Source of the DNA: Coniella vitis
Lineage: Eukaryota; Ascomycota; Sordariomycetes; Diaporthales; Schizoparmaceae
Assembly: GCA_011317545.1 (NCBI GenBank)
Contig: WUJK01000014.1
Span: 1,037,283 to 1,101,282 of the forward strand
Direction of reading: 5' to 3'
Length of the DNA: 64,000 nt
Part shown: positions 9,987-23,049 of the stretch, piece by piece
Position numbering within the stretch: the first letter of the stretch is position 1
Layout: every line of letters starts with the position of its first letter
Program-made: the position numbers and the translations under genes
Notes under the pieces: model-generated
What the model was told of the DNA's origin: nothing
Seen by the model: only the letters and a program-made list of their open reading frames with translations
Databases searched by the model: none

Positions 9987-10325
9987 TATAAACGGGCATC
10001 GAGAGAGCGTTCGCAGTTTCGATCCCAATTTCTATTATTAACTAATTTAAAGAGAGAAGTAAGGGTAGTATCTATATAGCGGCGTAAGAGCTGCTCTTAA
10101 ATAGCTCTTATATTTAGAATCCACCTATAGATAGAGTTTTCTATAGGTCTATCGTCGATACGGGTCCTATTACCGATAGTCTTTTATATAGCTTATAAGC
10201 TGCTCGGAAGACGCTCTTATTTAGCGCTTATATAATACTAGTCTCTAGACGAGAAGGGAATATACTAACTAAGGCTTTATACCCTAGTATACCGAAGCCG
10301 TATATTTACCTATAGGCTTATAATA
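9987..10325 (-). repeat. A1 3' LTR (339 bp)
   Basis: Nearly identical to 16910-17248; differences are mainly C/T and G/A. Begins (minus strand) at TATTATAAGCC next to the G-rich tract. Confidence 0.9.
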
Positions 10326-10691
10326 TTACCCCCCCGCTTAGGCCGAACGCCCTCTTATAAAGCTATATATAGTATAATAGCTACCTAAAAAGTATAACGA
10401 TATAACGCCGCTACGCCTGCCTACCCTATTAAAGGAGCTTTATCCTTATACCTAGCGAGTATAAAAGGAGTCTTATATCCGTAGAGCTCCCTTTAACCTA
10501 GCTCTCGGCGAGTCTATAAGTTCTACCGCTTATTATTCGTTAATAGAATAATAATAACGCCCTTAACCTAGTAAGCGGTTATAAACGTAATATCTTTACT
10601 CTTTAAAGCCTTAAAAAAGTATAAATACCCCCTTAACCCCTACTCTAGGGGTTATTCCTTCCTTTTAATTAAACTAAAGCCTTTATAAGTT

Positions 10692-11755
10692 ATACGAAAC
10701 TAACCCTTATAATAATAAGGTAAGTATTATACCTTCCCTATTCGTCCTTTACTTATACTTAGCTTTATTAATAATATAAATATTATTACTTACTCTAAGT
10801 AAGCTAGCGTAGCTCCTACCGCTATACTTATTACTACCGCCCCCGCTGTTATTATAAGCTCTATAGCTACTCCTATAGCGGTAATACCTATAGCTATAGT
10901 TATAACTACTCCTATTACGCCCGCTATTACTCCTACCGCTATTATCCTCGCCCCTACCGCTACCTAGCTCGATAAGGCTATTAATAAGCTTATTTAGAGT
11001 ATTATTACTACTAACCCGTAGCTTTAACCTTATATTACCTTCCCCGAGGGTATTAGGGATAAGTAATACCTACCCTATATTATAAGGGCTTTTAAAAACC
11101 CCCTCTCCCTTTACCTCTATAGTATTAGTAAGTAGCGCTTACCCTATTTCTTCGTAGCTTACTAATTATTATAACCGGCGCCCGTTATTTCCCCTATAGG
11201 ACGAATAAGAAGGGTAAGAACTCCGGCTATTCCTATACCCCCCTTTATTAGACCGACGAGATATATACTATTATTATTATTATAGTTAATTATTCCCTCG
11301 CTTATAATACTTTCGACCCTAGTATATATTACTCCTTCCCTACTTATACCTCCCCGTACTTATATACTTTAGATATTCTCCGCCCCTAGGCTTTCGCTAC
11401 TTTCGCTATACGCTATACTTATAACTACCTATCTAAGTTAGGTAAGATTTAAGCTAGCTATAATGAGGTCCGGTTATTAAATAATAAGTATACTTATAGT
11501 ATATATACCCCCTATTCCTTCCCTACTTATATCCTATTAACTTTATATTAATATTATAGCCGTAAGCTTATATATTATTAAGCGGTAGCGCTAGAGGATA
11601 TTACCGACCTATTAATAAAGCTTATAAAGGGGGGTAGTAAGGGTAAGGGCTTAGTTAGTATTAAAACGAAGTATAGCGTTAACGATAACCCTTATTCTAG
11701 TAAAACTAAGGAGAGTAATTCTAATAATAAGGAGGAGGTAAGCGAGGATAAGTAG
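10692..11755 (+). pseudogene. Opposite-strand extra frame of element A1
   Basis: Between the chromodomain end and the 3' LTR, the strand opposite to pol carries a 993-nt frame (10763-11755, 331 codons counting the stop). It is interrupted only by TAA/TAG. It begins right after an intron-like GTAAGT...TTAG (10720-10762); a short preceding exon with RIP-altered ATG (ATACGAAAC, 10692) is possible, but its phase does not join cleanly. The first third is Tyr/Arg/Leu-rich (Tyr probably from His or Cys). The C-terminus is Lys/Ser/Glu-rich: EDITDLLIKLIKGG and NSNNKEEVSEDK. A2 has the same frame with identical length. Product unknown; no match to pol, env or gag that I recognise. Confidence 0.5.
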
Positions 11756-11872
11756 GTAGTTATATTAGTATATATTTCGTATATAGTTTTCTTTTTATTT
11801 ATAATATTTAATTTCCCCGCTCTTCTTCTCTATAACTTTAGGCTATTATAACTTATAGCGCTATTATAATAT

Positions 11873-14800
11873 TATTCGAACTCCTTAAGAGTAACTATAT
11901 CTTTAAATTCGGATAATAGCTATTAATCTAGCTAATCCTATCCGATCTATTTAACTAAGACTTCGCGTTATAGCGTTCCGTCTATTTTCGTATAGCCTCT
12001 ATATAGCTTATTATATACTCTAATAATATTTTCTACCTAATACTCGGGTTCCTTTCCCTCTTTAATTATAATAGGGTTAGGCCGGTATTCTCTCTATACC
12101 TATAACGGGAGCGGGTTTTATATAGCTCGAATTAAGAGATCTATATAAAAATAAGGGTAAATAACCGGCGGGATATTTAATTCTATTATATAAGGGCTAA
12201 TAATATATATTATAGTATACTTCTCGTATAGCTAAGCTAATTTCTTTAAAGGGCGGTCGGTAGTAATATTTTATAGGGAGAGCTAAACCTTATCGCCTTT
12301 AATAAGCCGCTTTATAATTACTTATAATTTATTTATAGATTCTTCTATTCGTTACTATACGATTATTATTACGGTTTAAGCGAAAATAGTTATATCTTTA
12401 AGCCGTTAAATAAAGTTCTCGGCCTAAACTCTAAGCGCTTACGCTAATAATATACTACGCTCTACCTATTCGATTAAATCTATATAATAGCCGTATAGGA
12501 TAAAGAATAAGCTAAGGCTAATTATATTAATATCCCTATTATTAATAGCTAATTAGGCGCTAAGTAGGAGTATTAGCTAATCTAATTATATATATATAAT
12601 AAACGCTCGGAGGTAGTTTATAATCTTTTAGTTTACCCTTTCTATAGCTTTATCCGTTTATAAGTAGAAAGCGGTATTTAGGCGCTACTCTATCTTTATA
12701 AGCTTATATAATCGGCGTTAAAACCCTCCTACCTAGTTCGAGCCTCGGTTACTAACTATTACCTTAGGGAAACTATAAAACCGCTAGTAATAATATAAGA
12801 ACCGCTTTATATATACTTCCGCGCTTATATTATATATAGCTTTAAGTATAATAGCTTTCGTTAATCGGTTTATAATTACTATTAAATAAGCCTCTCTTAT
12901 ATCGTCCTTATAAGGGAGGTCGATTATAAAGTTTACGGATAACTCGCTTTATACCCGCTTAGGTATTAATAGGGGCTTAAGAAGGCCCTTCCTCTAGTAT
13001 CTTTATACCGTCTTACGTTTATAAACGTTATAATTTTATATAAACCGCCGAATACTATAGTATATACCTAGCTAGAAATAGCCCCTTATTATTATTATAA
13101 TAGTAATATCCCTCCCTAAATAGCTAGATAAGGTAGAATCGTAGATACTTTATATTAGTTTAGTATATAAGGGTTCCTAATCCGGTAATTAAAGCTATTT
13201 ATAGAACCTAAGTAATCCTTTCTTATCGATCGAATATTCCGCTATAAATACCTTAATAAGCTTACCTTCGGATATCCGTAGGTAAGGGGGAAAAGAGTAT
13301 TTACCCCTACGGATTATACTTATAAGCTAGGAGTATACCTTATTATATAAAATAGTATTATCCTATAAATACTAGAGCTCCTCTTATATAAAAACCTCGC
13401 TACTTATTAATAATAGCTTATTATATATTATAATTTAGCTTATCTCTATTAATAATAAAAGCTGGATTTACCTACCGGCGAAGTATTTATTAGATATATT
13501 ATATAATATATCCTACTCCCTCCTCGAAAGGGCGTTTAAATACTCGCTAGCTACTCTCGTATAGTAGATTAAATAATATCGAAAACGAGCTATCGTTTCG
13601 AACTAGCGGACCTACCTCTCGGTAAAACGCTATAATATTATAAAATATTCGAGGTTCTTATAATCCGAGTAAATTATAAATAATAATATAATACCCCTAA
13701 ACTTTATATCCTATACTCTTAAGTAATTAATAATAATTAATAGTTCCTTATTATAAATCTTATAATTATACTTTATAGGGCTTAAATAATATAAGTAATA
13801 TACTACCGGGCGGAGGATATTATACTTATCCCTCTAAGAAAGATAGCCGCTTAATAAATAATTAGAATAATCCGCTTTTAATATTATCTCCTTATCCGGA
13901 TCCTATTAGGCGAGTATAGGCTTATTAATAAAAAAACGCTTTAGCTATTCGAATATAGCTTCTTCCTATTCCCTAAACCTAAATAAGACCCCCTTTTTAG
14001 TTAAGGCTAGGAGGGGCCTTACGATTTCGGAATAATTAGCGATAAATTAATAATAGAAGTTTATAAATCCTAGGAAGCTATAAACTCCCTTAACCGTTTT
14101 CGGAGCCTCCTAATTGTATATAATATATACCTTCTCGGGGTTTATATAAATCCCTACCCCTGCTTCGATAATAAAGCTTAGGTATTTCGTCTCGGTTACG
14201 CTAAATTCGTACTTAGTAATATCTAAATTTAGATCTATTATTTCGAAAGCGTATAATACTAGCTTTACCTTTACTCGGTAATCTTTAGCTATACCGTCGG
14301 TATATACTAGAATATTATCGATATAAGCTAAATAAAAGATATTTAGATAGAGGCGTAGAATATTATTAATATAGCGCTAGAACGTTATAGGAGCGCTTAT
14401 AAGTCCGAACGGGGTTATTAGCTATTCGAAAAGGCTATACCTTATATAAAAGGCGGTCTTCTATTTATCTCCTTCCTTAATATAAAGCTTATAAAATACT
14501 ACTTATATATCGAGCTTAGTAAAATAATTAGTATTTATAATATTAGATAAGGTTTCTTTAATAAGGGGGAGCGGGTAGCGGTTAGCTTCCGAAATAGCGT
14601 TAAATATACGGTAATTTATATAAAAACAGAGGCTACCCCCTAATTTTTTAATAAAGATTATAGGAGCTCCTATTAAGGAGCTATTAGCTTTAATATAGCT
14701 TATATCGAATAGTTCGGTAAGAATCTTCCTTAATATAATAAGTTCTTCTCTAGATATCCCGTATAACGGGCCTTATAAGGCGTTTATAATAAACCTATCT

Positions 14801-16800
14801 ACCTTTTTATATAGCCGAATCTTATAATCCGCTCCCTCTTTATATAGCGGTAGTACGGAAGCTATATCCTTATTAAAGAGGTTCCGGAACTTATAATACT
14901 CTAAGGGGAGTTTCTCGTTAACCGAGGATTCTATTTTCGGTAATAAGGCTTTAATAATATCGGCTATTATAATATTAAAGAATACTATTTAAATAGTATT
15001 TAAGCGTTTTATATACTAAACTTCGCTTTAAATAATAAGGGTATTAATAGATATATAATTAAAGTTCTTAGGGCTATATCCTTATTCCTAAACCTTTAAT
15101 CCTCCTATTTATCCGATATTTAAGCGGTATTTATAAGTTATATATATTACCCTCTCTCTTTCTACCTAAGGTTTTCCTAAAATAAGGTTATACTAAAGGC
15201 GGGGGATTATATAAGCCTAAATATAATATAAATACCCGTTTAAGTTTATATTAAGGTAGGTTATATAGCGGATAATAGGCTATTTATACGATATTCTCTC
15301 CCTTAACGATTAATAAAGGGTCCTAAGCGGGATAAGTATATATAGAAGTCTTAACTTATATATAAGCGTTTCGCTTATAATAGAATAATAGTTATAATTA
15401 GAATTAATAAGTATTAGGATAAATAGAGTTAAATTATAGAATAGGTTTATTATAAAATAGTTTCTATTTATCTAATATTTTACTTCTTATAGGCTAAAGT
15501 CGAGACCTATAAGCTCCTATATATAATTTTATATAAGAGTAGCTAGTTTTCCTCCTATTCCTCGGTAATATCGTTAAGGTCGATAAAGTTAATATTAGTA
15601 ATATTAATTTCCATCTCCTATATAGCTCTTAAGCTAATAAGCGGGCGTATAGGTAGGAAGGGGTAATAAGCGATTCTATAGTTCGAATATCTATACCTAT
15701 AATAAAGTCCCTACTCTTTCCTACGCCTAATCTCCGCCTAATTAACCTACCTTATATATTATTTATTAGCTTATAGAGCGTTAATACTAGTTATAATTAT
15801 ATCCCTATCGGGATTTATATAAAGGTTTTATAGTTTCTATCCGTTTCCTCTTATTCGCTAAGTTATTCTAAAGCGCTATATTATAGCTTCGGATAAGTAG
15901 CTTAAGGGTAAAGTATAGCTACTGTCTCGGATAGTAATATAACTTTCTAGCTTAGCCGAGATATAAAACGCTTTCTTTACCTAATCGTTATATATCGACG
16001 GTATTTCTATACTAATAAGCTATATATATAATACGCTACTAATAGCGCCTTTTAGGTATATTAACTTAGCTAAGTCCGGCTATTTTATACCGCCGGAGTT
16101 TACTAATAACTTCTCCTATTAGGAGAAGAAGTTAGGGAAGGGTTAGCCTCTCTTCTAAATAAAGCTCCGGAGCTTTTAAGAAGTAATAATAGTATAATTC
16201 TCGTTATAATATCGGTAGTAAAGCTATTATAAGAATAAGGAGGGTTTCTAAAGGCTATATTCTCCTCCTACGATATAATAGCTCCTTATTATAACCTTTA
16301 CGTTTCCCTCTAGGTATTTATAGATTTCTTAGAATTTATCTATATAATTCCCGATAAAATAAGTATCTCGGATAAGTTTATACCTTATAATACGCTCTTA
16401 AGCTAGGAATTAAATATATATACCCTTAAAGTTCGCTAGCTAAGAAAGGGGCTTATATTTAGGTATAACTATATTCTTTAGGGCTTTATCTATATTAATA
16501 TCGGCGTCTTCTATATCTTAGGAGGTAGGGGTATAAGTATCTTCTAGTTTATTAGGTACCGGGTTAGAATATTCGGCCGCTAGGTTACTAATACTTATTA
16601 GTAGCTCCTATAATAATAGGCTATAGGATTATTCGATTTTCGTAAATTATATTATAAGCGTTTCTAGGTTTCGTATACTATCTTCGCGCTACTATTATAC
16701 TATTCCTTTAATAATATACCGCTACTCTTCTATTATTTAAATAACTATTTATTATATAATTATTATTATATTATTATTATCGTTATTCGCTTAGATAGGG
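11873..16800 (-). pseudogene. A1 gag-pol, dead
   Basis: On the minus strand I can read: a gag-like block at about 16100-16750 (SLRAYYKVQTYPRYLFYREL); RT at about 14000-14700 with an active-site block AYIDNILVYTDG, where the normal second Asp is Asn; the HHCC end CYNVYKRKT (13025); the integrase core ELSVNFIIDLP and LIVIINRLTKAI (12850-12950); and a C-terminal chromodomain (EYxVENII, then LVKWIG-like text, ending LLSEFKDIVTLKEFE at 11873). Frequent TAA/TAG stops and loss of the RT catalytic Asp make it inactive. Confidence 0.8.
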
Positions 16801-16909
16801 AATTACCCGAATTACTCGTTATAAGGGTACGATATCCTAAGGCTATATACTAAATAAATATATAAATACCGTTAGATATATAGGGTAGGTAGAAAAGAAG
16901 TTAGTTAAA

Positions 16910-17248
16910 TATAAACGGGTATTAAGAGAGCGTTTATAGTTTCGATCCTAATTTCTATTATTAACTAACTTAAGGAGAGAAGTAAGGGTAGTATCTATAT
17001 AATAGCGCGAGAGCTGCTCTTAAATAGCTCTTATATTTAGAATCCACCTATAGATAGAGTTTTCTATAGGTCTACCGTCGATACGGGTCCTATTACCGAT
17101 AGTCTTTTATATAGCTTATAAGCTGCTCGGAAGACGCTCTTATTTAGCGCTTATATAATACTAGTCTCTAAACGAGAAGGGAATATACTAACTAAGGCTT
17201 TATACCCTAGTATACCGAAGCCGTGCATTTACCCGTAGGCCTATAATA
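16910..17248 (-). repeat. A1 5' LTR (339 bp)
   Basis: Partner of 9987-10325, followed by the ATATA duplication. Confidence 0.9.
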
Positions 17249-17253
17249 ATATA
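17249..17253 (+). repeat. Target-site duplication ATATA, right of A1
   Basis: Matches 9982-9986. Confidence 0.75.
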
Positions 17254-17439
17254 TTCCTAGATAATAAGGCTATATAGGTAGCGATATAGATATAATTAGT
17301 AGAGTTATTTTTAATATTATTATAAGGTACTATTATATATTAGTAGAATATAGAGCTATCGCTTACCGAACGTTATTCCTTATTTAACTATAATATTATT
17401 AAGATTATAATATTATTAATTAAATACTTTACTATAAAT
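17249..17439 (+). pseudogene. Element E frame continued between A1 and D
   Basis: Continues the E plus frame with one ATATA copy removed: LDIFLDNKAI, VELFLILL, NIELSLTERYSLFNYNIIK, ending KYFTIN at D. All stops are TAA/TAG. Confidence 0.5.
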
Positions 17440-17608
17440 ACTATAGCAGAGGGCTATAGGGTTACGTGATATAGGTCCAGTAGTAGCCTATACGCAGGCT
17501 TATAACTTATATCTATAGCTAGCTATTCGAGCTAGCCGTAGCTAGTTAGTTTCCTCTATACGTACGTATTTAATTAAGATATTACTATATATATTACCGC
17601 TTCTATAA
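17440..17608 (+). repeat. D left LTR (169 bp)
   Basis: Shares AGAGGGC, TATAGGTCCAGT, TAGCTAGCTATTCGAGC and ATTTAATTAAGATATTA with 43739-43928. It lacks about 20 bp found there. Confidence 0.65.
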
Positions 17609-18028
17609 GTAGTAGCTACGATATTATATTATACGCTATTATATTAACGACGTTAAATTAGCCCTTAAATAAGGGCGAGACTTAATACCCCGACGGAGTA
17701 TAAAAGCTTACGTATAATACGCCGCCGATTATATAAAAGCAATACTAACTCGATAAACGAATTAATCGGTTAAATCCCTTAAATAAGCCTCGCGCCGTAA
17801 AAACCTATACTTCCCTATATATATACTAGAAGCTACGTACTACTAATATAAATACTCGACGTATTATATATAGCTTATCTCCTATTAAATTAAGTATTAG
17901 CTACCCTCCTATTTCTAGGCCTAATACTAAGAGCGTTATTACTAGCCTAGTATATAATATTGCGATATATATTAATTAGAATATCGCTTAGCTAAGCGGA
18001 TAATATTAGTTAGGGGATATCGAGGAAG
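17609..18028 (+). pseudogene. Element D gag-like fragment
   Basis: A plus frame with RIP-type stops includes NKPRAVKTYTSLYI and ISYPPISRPNTKSVITSL, ending at the left LTR of B. Basic, Ser/Pro-containing text suggests the C-terminal part of a gag, but no zinc knuckle is readable. Confidence 0.35.
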
Positions 18029-18269
18029 TATTAGAGTTTAAGCTGGAAACTTACTTACCTATTGCTTAAAAGCAACGGGAACCCTATAAAGTTAATTATA
18101 TTTATAGTTATAGATAAAAACTAGAATACTAAAAGGAAAAAGGAAGGAATTAAGTTTAGTTTAATTCCTAAATATAATCTTATTTGGAAATATATCTTAA
18201 ATACTATTAAGATTCTACTTATTAGATACTTTCTTATATCCTATTACTTTGCCTATTAAAACCCTAATA
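18029..18269 (+). repeat. B 5' LTR (241 bp)
   Basis: Same length as the B 3' LTR and both C LTRs. Confidence 0.9.
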
Positions 18270-18599
18270 TTCTAAACTTCTTTTCTAAGGGTATAAACCG
18301 GTAAGAATAAGAGTACTATCTATATAACGCTCTTCTCGTATTAATCGCGCTAATACTACGCTAATATAGCGAATTTTCTTAGAATCTCTAAATATAGCTA
18401 TTATAACTAAATAACGCCTTTATAAAGAGGCTAAAGTAGACGTATTACTACGCCTTTAAGATATTAAGCAGCGTTTATATACTAAACGTATACGCTTAGC
18501 GTAAGGAAATAAATCCTCCGATTATATCTACCTATTACTAGCTAGTTATAAGGTTTCTTCCTCGTTTATAATACTTCTATATAGTAATTTATTACTTAT

Positions 18600-21500
18600 A
18601 AATAGAGCTATACCTACTCTTTCTAAACCTAATAATTCTTTATCTATCTCTTAATCGGAAAGTACTATTAATATTATATTTCTTACCCTTTTATATAATA
18701 TACCGAATCTAATATATAAAGGAATTAGTTTAATAGAATTTTAAGCTTTTAAATTTAACCTTATATATCGATTTAAGATATATAGTATTATTAACGAAGA
18801 TTATAAATCTTATTATACTACCGGTTATTTAAGAGATAATATAAAACGCTATTAGGTTAGTTATCTTATACGTTAACGTAGGGAAAATAATACTAAAGCG
18901 AAAATATCCCTATCTAATCTTTTAGAATTTCTTAAGAAATAATACTCTAATCCTAAGACTCGTATACTTATTATATCTTCGAAGCTTTTATAACTTATAT
19001 AAGGCCGAGATAAAGTAGTTACGGATTTCGTATAACGTTTTAATAAAATTAAATTAGATAATCTAGCTCCTTTAAAAGGATTAGCTTATATTATAACCTT
19101 TATTACTCGGCTAAGCCGTAAGTTATAGATTATACTCGGCTCTTAAATAATATTACCGTATAAATAGGAGTATATTATTAATTTAGTATAACGATTCGAA
19201 TTAATATAAAAAGATACTTAACCTTAACTTATATAAACTCTATAAGAATATAGGATTTACTTTATATATAGGGAGTTTAGTTATATTATAACCTATTATC
19301 CTAAAAAAGCTATTAAGAATTTACTACTTTCTATATTATTACTTAACTTATCTTTACCCCTTAAGCGTAATATTAATAATTCCGCTATATTAATATACCT
19401 AACTTATAACTATAGTATTCGATATTATAATTATAACTAATAAGGCTATCGAAAAGCAACTTATCTATAGAACCCGTAGCGAATTTACTATATTTATAGG
19501 GAGGATAATTATACTTTTACTAAATATCCTAAAGCTTATTATCGAACTTATTAAATAATAAGCTATATTATAATCGTATACCTAAAATTATAGCGAATTT
19601 CGAATATTACTTATAATATAGCTTTAATATAGAGTTCTAGTTAGGGATACGCTAAGTAGGATTATCCTCGTCTAATCCTAAAAGCTAATATAATTTTAAG
19701 TAAAATATTATAATTTATAGAAAAAGAAGCGCTTATTAACTCGGGCGTAGAGGAGAATCTACTTATATATAACTTATTCGAATAAGTCTTATAACTTTAT
19801 ATTAGACTAAATATTCTACTAGTTATATTTAATAATATACTAATAAAAACTTTAGGTTCTATTTTATTAGATTTACTAATTACTAATTCCTTAGGCGTTA
19901 CGAGAATATAGCGTTATCGCTTCTCTATTATTAAAAAAGCACCCTTCCTAATTATATTAGGTTTTCCCTAGCTTATTTTTATAAATGCTTAAATTAATTA
20001 GGCTACTAGGTATTAGAGATAGCTACTATATATATCTAAGTTAATATTTACTACGTTTATATAAGAAATACGCGAAGTATACGTAATATTTACTATATAA
20101 AGTATACCTACTATTCCTTTATATCTATCTAAAAAGGAAGTTAAAAAACTTATCCCGAGTTTACCTAGCGAATATATAGACTTTAAGGATATTATATATA
20201 TAGATCCTAACGTACCTTTACTAGTACGAATAGTTTTAGATTATACTATTAATCTAGAAGAGGGCGCGATACCTCTATAGGGACCTATTTATATACTTAC
20301 TACGTTAGAGCTGGAAAATCTTAGGGAATACTTATAGAAAATATAGGCTAGAGGTTTTATTCGCTATTCTATTAATCCTATAGAAGCTCCTATTATTTTT
20401 ATATTAAAAAAGGGCGGGGAGTTATACCTTTATATTAATTATTATACTTTAAATAAGCTAATACGTAAGAATCGTATACTTTTACCCTTAATTTTAGAAG
20501 TTCTAGACTAATTATTATATACTACTATTTATACTAAGCTTAACTTAAAAGATGCTTATTATTATATACGAATTAAGGAAGGTAATAAGTAGAAGACGGC
20601 TTTTTATATTAAATATAGGTATTTTAAATACCTTATTTTACTAATAGGTTTAACTAATTCTCTTTTAACTTTTTAATCTTATATTAATCGAGTTCTAGTT
20701 AAGCTTATTAATATTATTTATATTATTTATCTCGATAATATTTTAATTTTTAGTAAAGACCCTATAATATATACGTAAGATATTCGTAGAATATTTAAGC
20801 GATTATATAAGTAGAAGTTATATATTAACCTTAAAAAATATAAATTTAATATATTAAAAGTTAAATTTCTAGGTTTCGTTATTACTCCTAAGGGAATTAG
20901 TATAGAATATAGTAGAATCGCTGCTATTAAGTAATAGCCCGAGCCTATATATATTAAAGATATTTAAGTATTCTTAGGTTTTACTAGTTTTTATAGGCGT
21001 TTTATTCGGAATTATTCTCGTATTACTATACCTTTAATATAGCTTTTACGCGGCGAGTATATTAATACTTTTATTCTTAATTTCCGATAGTATCTTATAT
21101 TCCGAACGTTATATACTCGTTTTACTATCGCTCTATTATTATACTATTTTAATCCTACTTTACTAATATATATAGAAATAGATATATCTTAGTAAGCTAT
21201 TAGAGCTATTTTATTATAGTTATTTAATATAGTTTAGTATCTAATTACTTTTCGTTCCAAAAAGCTAACTCTAATTAAAGTATATTATAATATAGGAGAC
21301 TAGGAACTATTTATTATTATTAACGCTACGTTAAATTAGTATTAATACCTCTTATATATATAAACCCTAGTTATTATTAAGATTAATTACCTAAATTAGA
21401 GTTTTTAGGAAATAAAAAGATAATTATTAATAAGGTAAATATAATAGCTATAGCTATTAAGTAACTATAACTTTACTATTATTTATTAACCTAGTCGATT

Positions 21501-22898
21501 AAATCCTATAAACGGACTATTATAGCGTCCTAATTATCGTAATAGCGCGAAAGCTAATAAGGAGCTATATATACCCTGCGATTTTATTATATAGTTATCT
21601 AAAGACCTAATATAATTAAAACGGATTTACCGAAATAATAAACCGAGTACTAAAGAGGGGTAATCTAATATAGGATTAGTAATTTCTTATTTATAGATAA
21701 GCTACGAATATATAATCTTAGAGTATATTTTAGATAAATTAAATAGCGCTATCTTATTATTAAACGGAGGAGGTAGTATCTATAAGACTAGATCTAGGAA
21801 TTCTATCCCGTATAAGTTACTAAGTTACTTAAAAGCAGCGGTAAAGTATATAGGACGGAGAGCTTACTTTTTAATAATATATACTCTCGGATAGAGATTA
21901 AGGACCTCTAAGCGAAGTTATTAGATTATATAATCCGAGCTTAAACTATATATTAGTTCTATAGTTTACCTACTTAAAAGTAGGCTTTATAACTATATTA
22001 TCCTTCCGTACGTATAGCCTTAATATATTACGGTAATAACTATATAGCTAGATAAACCTCTCTATATCGAAGTTAAAAATATATAATAGAACGATCTATT
22101 TATAATATCTAATAAATAGAAAGTATATAGAATTTATATAAGAAACGTATAAAATACTCGATATAAACTCTTAATAATAAAGGATTAACTTTATATACCT
22201 TAGGTGCTTATACTTCGAAGAGAATTACTATTAGTATACTATAATAATATAACTATAGGCTATTTCGGCTTTAATAAATCTTATAAACTGCTTAATACTA
22301 TTACTTTTAGCCTTCTATATATAAGGATATAAAATAATATACTAATATTTATATAGTTTATTAACGAGCTAAAGCTATAACTTACCGTCCTTATAGCTTA
22401 TTAGTAGTATTATCGGTATTTACCCGCCCTTAGTAGGAAATTTTAATAGATTTTATTATTAAGTTGCTAATATCTATAGGAAGCAACGAAAAAGCCTATA
22501 ATTTAATTTTAGTTATCGTAGATCGCTATATAAAATATAGACTATATATACTAACGATAACTCGACTTATAAATAGCGGACTTATAAACTTAATTATACG
22601 ATATATATTTTAATTTTTTAAAATACTAGATAGAATTATTTCCGATAGAGGAAGCCTATTTATAAGCACCTTTTAGAATTCCTTCTACTATTATTTAGCG
22701 ATAAAGCGGCGTCTTAATACCGTATTATACCTATAAATAGATAGTTAAATAAAACGCTTAAATTAAATATTAGAACTCTATTTATATATATATTATAATA
22801 TTAAATAAGCAGATTAGGCGTAGCGTTTACTTATAGCTTAATTTACTTATAATAATACGCTATATTTAGTAACCTCTTTATTACCTACTTATACTTTA
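18600..22898 (+). pseudogene. B gag-pol, 5' part, dead
   Basis: Readable blocks, all with TAA/TAG stops: gag (about 18680-19560); a protease site KEALINSGVEENLL near 19727, with Asn where the DSG aspartate should be; RT from about 20280 with FILKKGGELYLYINYYTLNK-like text, KLNLKDAYYYIRIKEG and IIYLDNILIFSKDP (20730; YLDD turned to YLDN); RNase H near 21130; and the integrase core with IVDRYIKYRLYILT and IISDRGSLFIS near 22500-22660. It stops at the LINE1 insertion and resumes at 31717. Confidence 0.8.
22883..22898 (+). repeat. Target-site duplication of LINE1, left copy
   Basis: ACCTACTTATACTTTA, repeated exactly at 31701-31716. Confidence 0.9.
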
Positions 22899-23049
22899 TC
22901 CTTCCCGATACTTTTCTTATATACGCCTGCTTTTATTAAGGGTATATACGGTTTTGCTAATAATTTACTAATATCTAACCTATTTATATATAGGTAAATA
23001 CGGTCGCGGGATAGCCTTATAGAAGGCCCTATCTACGGACGTAATATAG

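Larger units (their letters stand above)
9987..17248 (-). mobile_element. Ty3/gypsy chromovirus A1, full length, RIPed
   Basis: 7262 bp with two 339-bp LTRs (9987-10325 and 16910-17248) and TSD ATATA. LTR ends read TATTATARGCC...CCCGTTTATA on the minus strand, which is TG...CA after RIP. The coding strand is minus, so the 5' LTR is on the right. Beside the 3' LTR a G-run (AGCGGGGGGG) serves as a polypurine tract. Order along the minus strand: gag, protease/RT, RNase H, integrase, chromodomain, then about 1.5 kb before the 3' LTR holding an opposite-strand frame. It is a close sister of A2 at 45308-52271. Confidence 0.9.
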
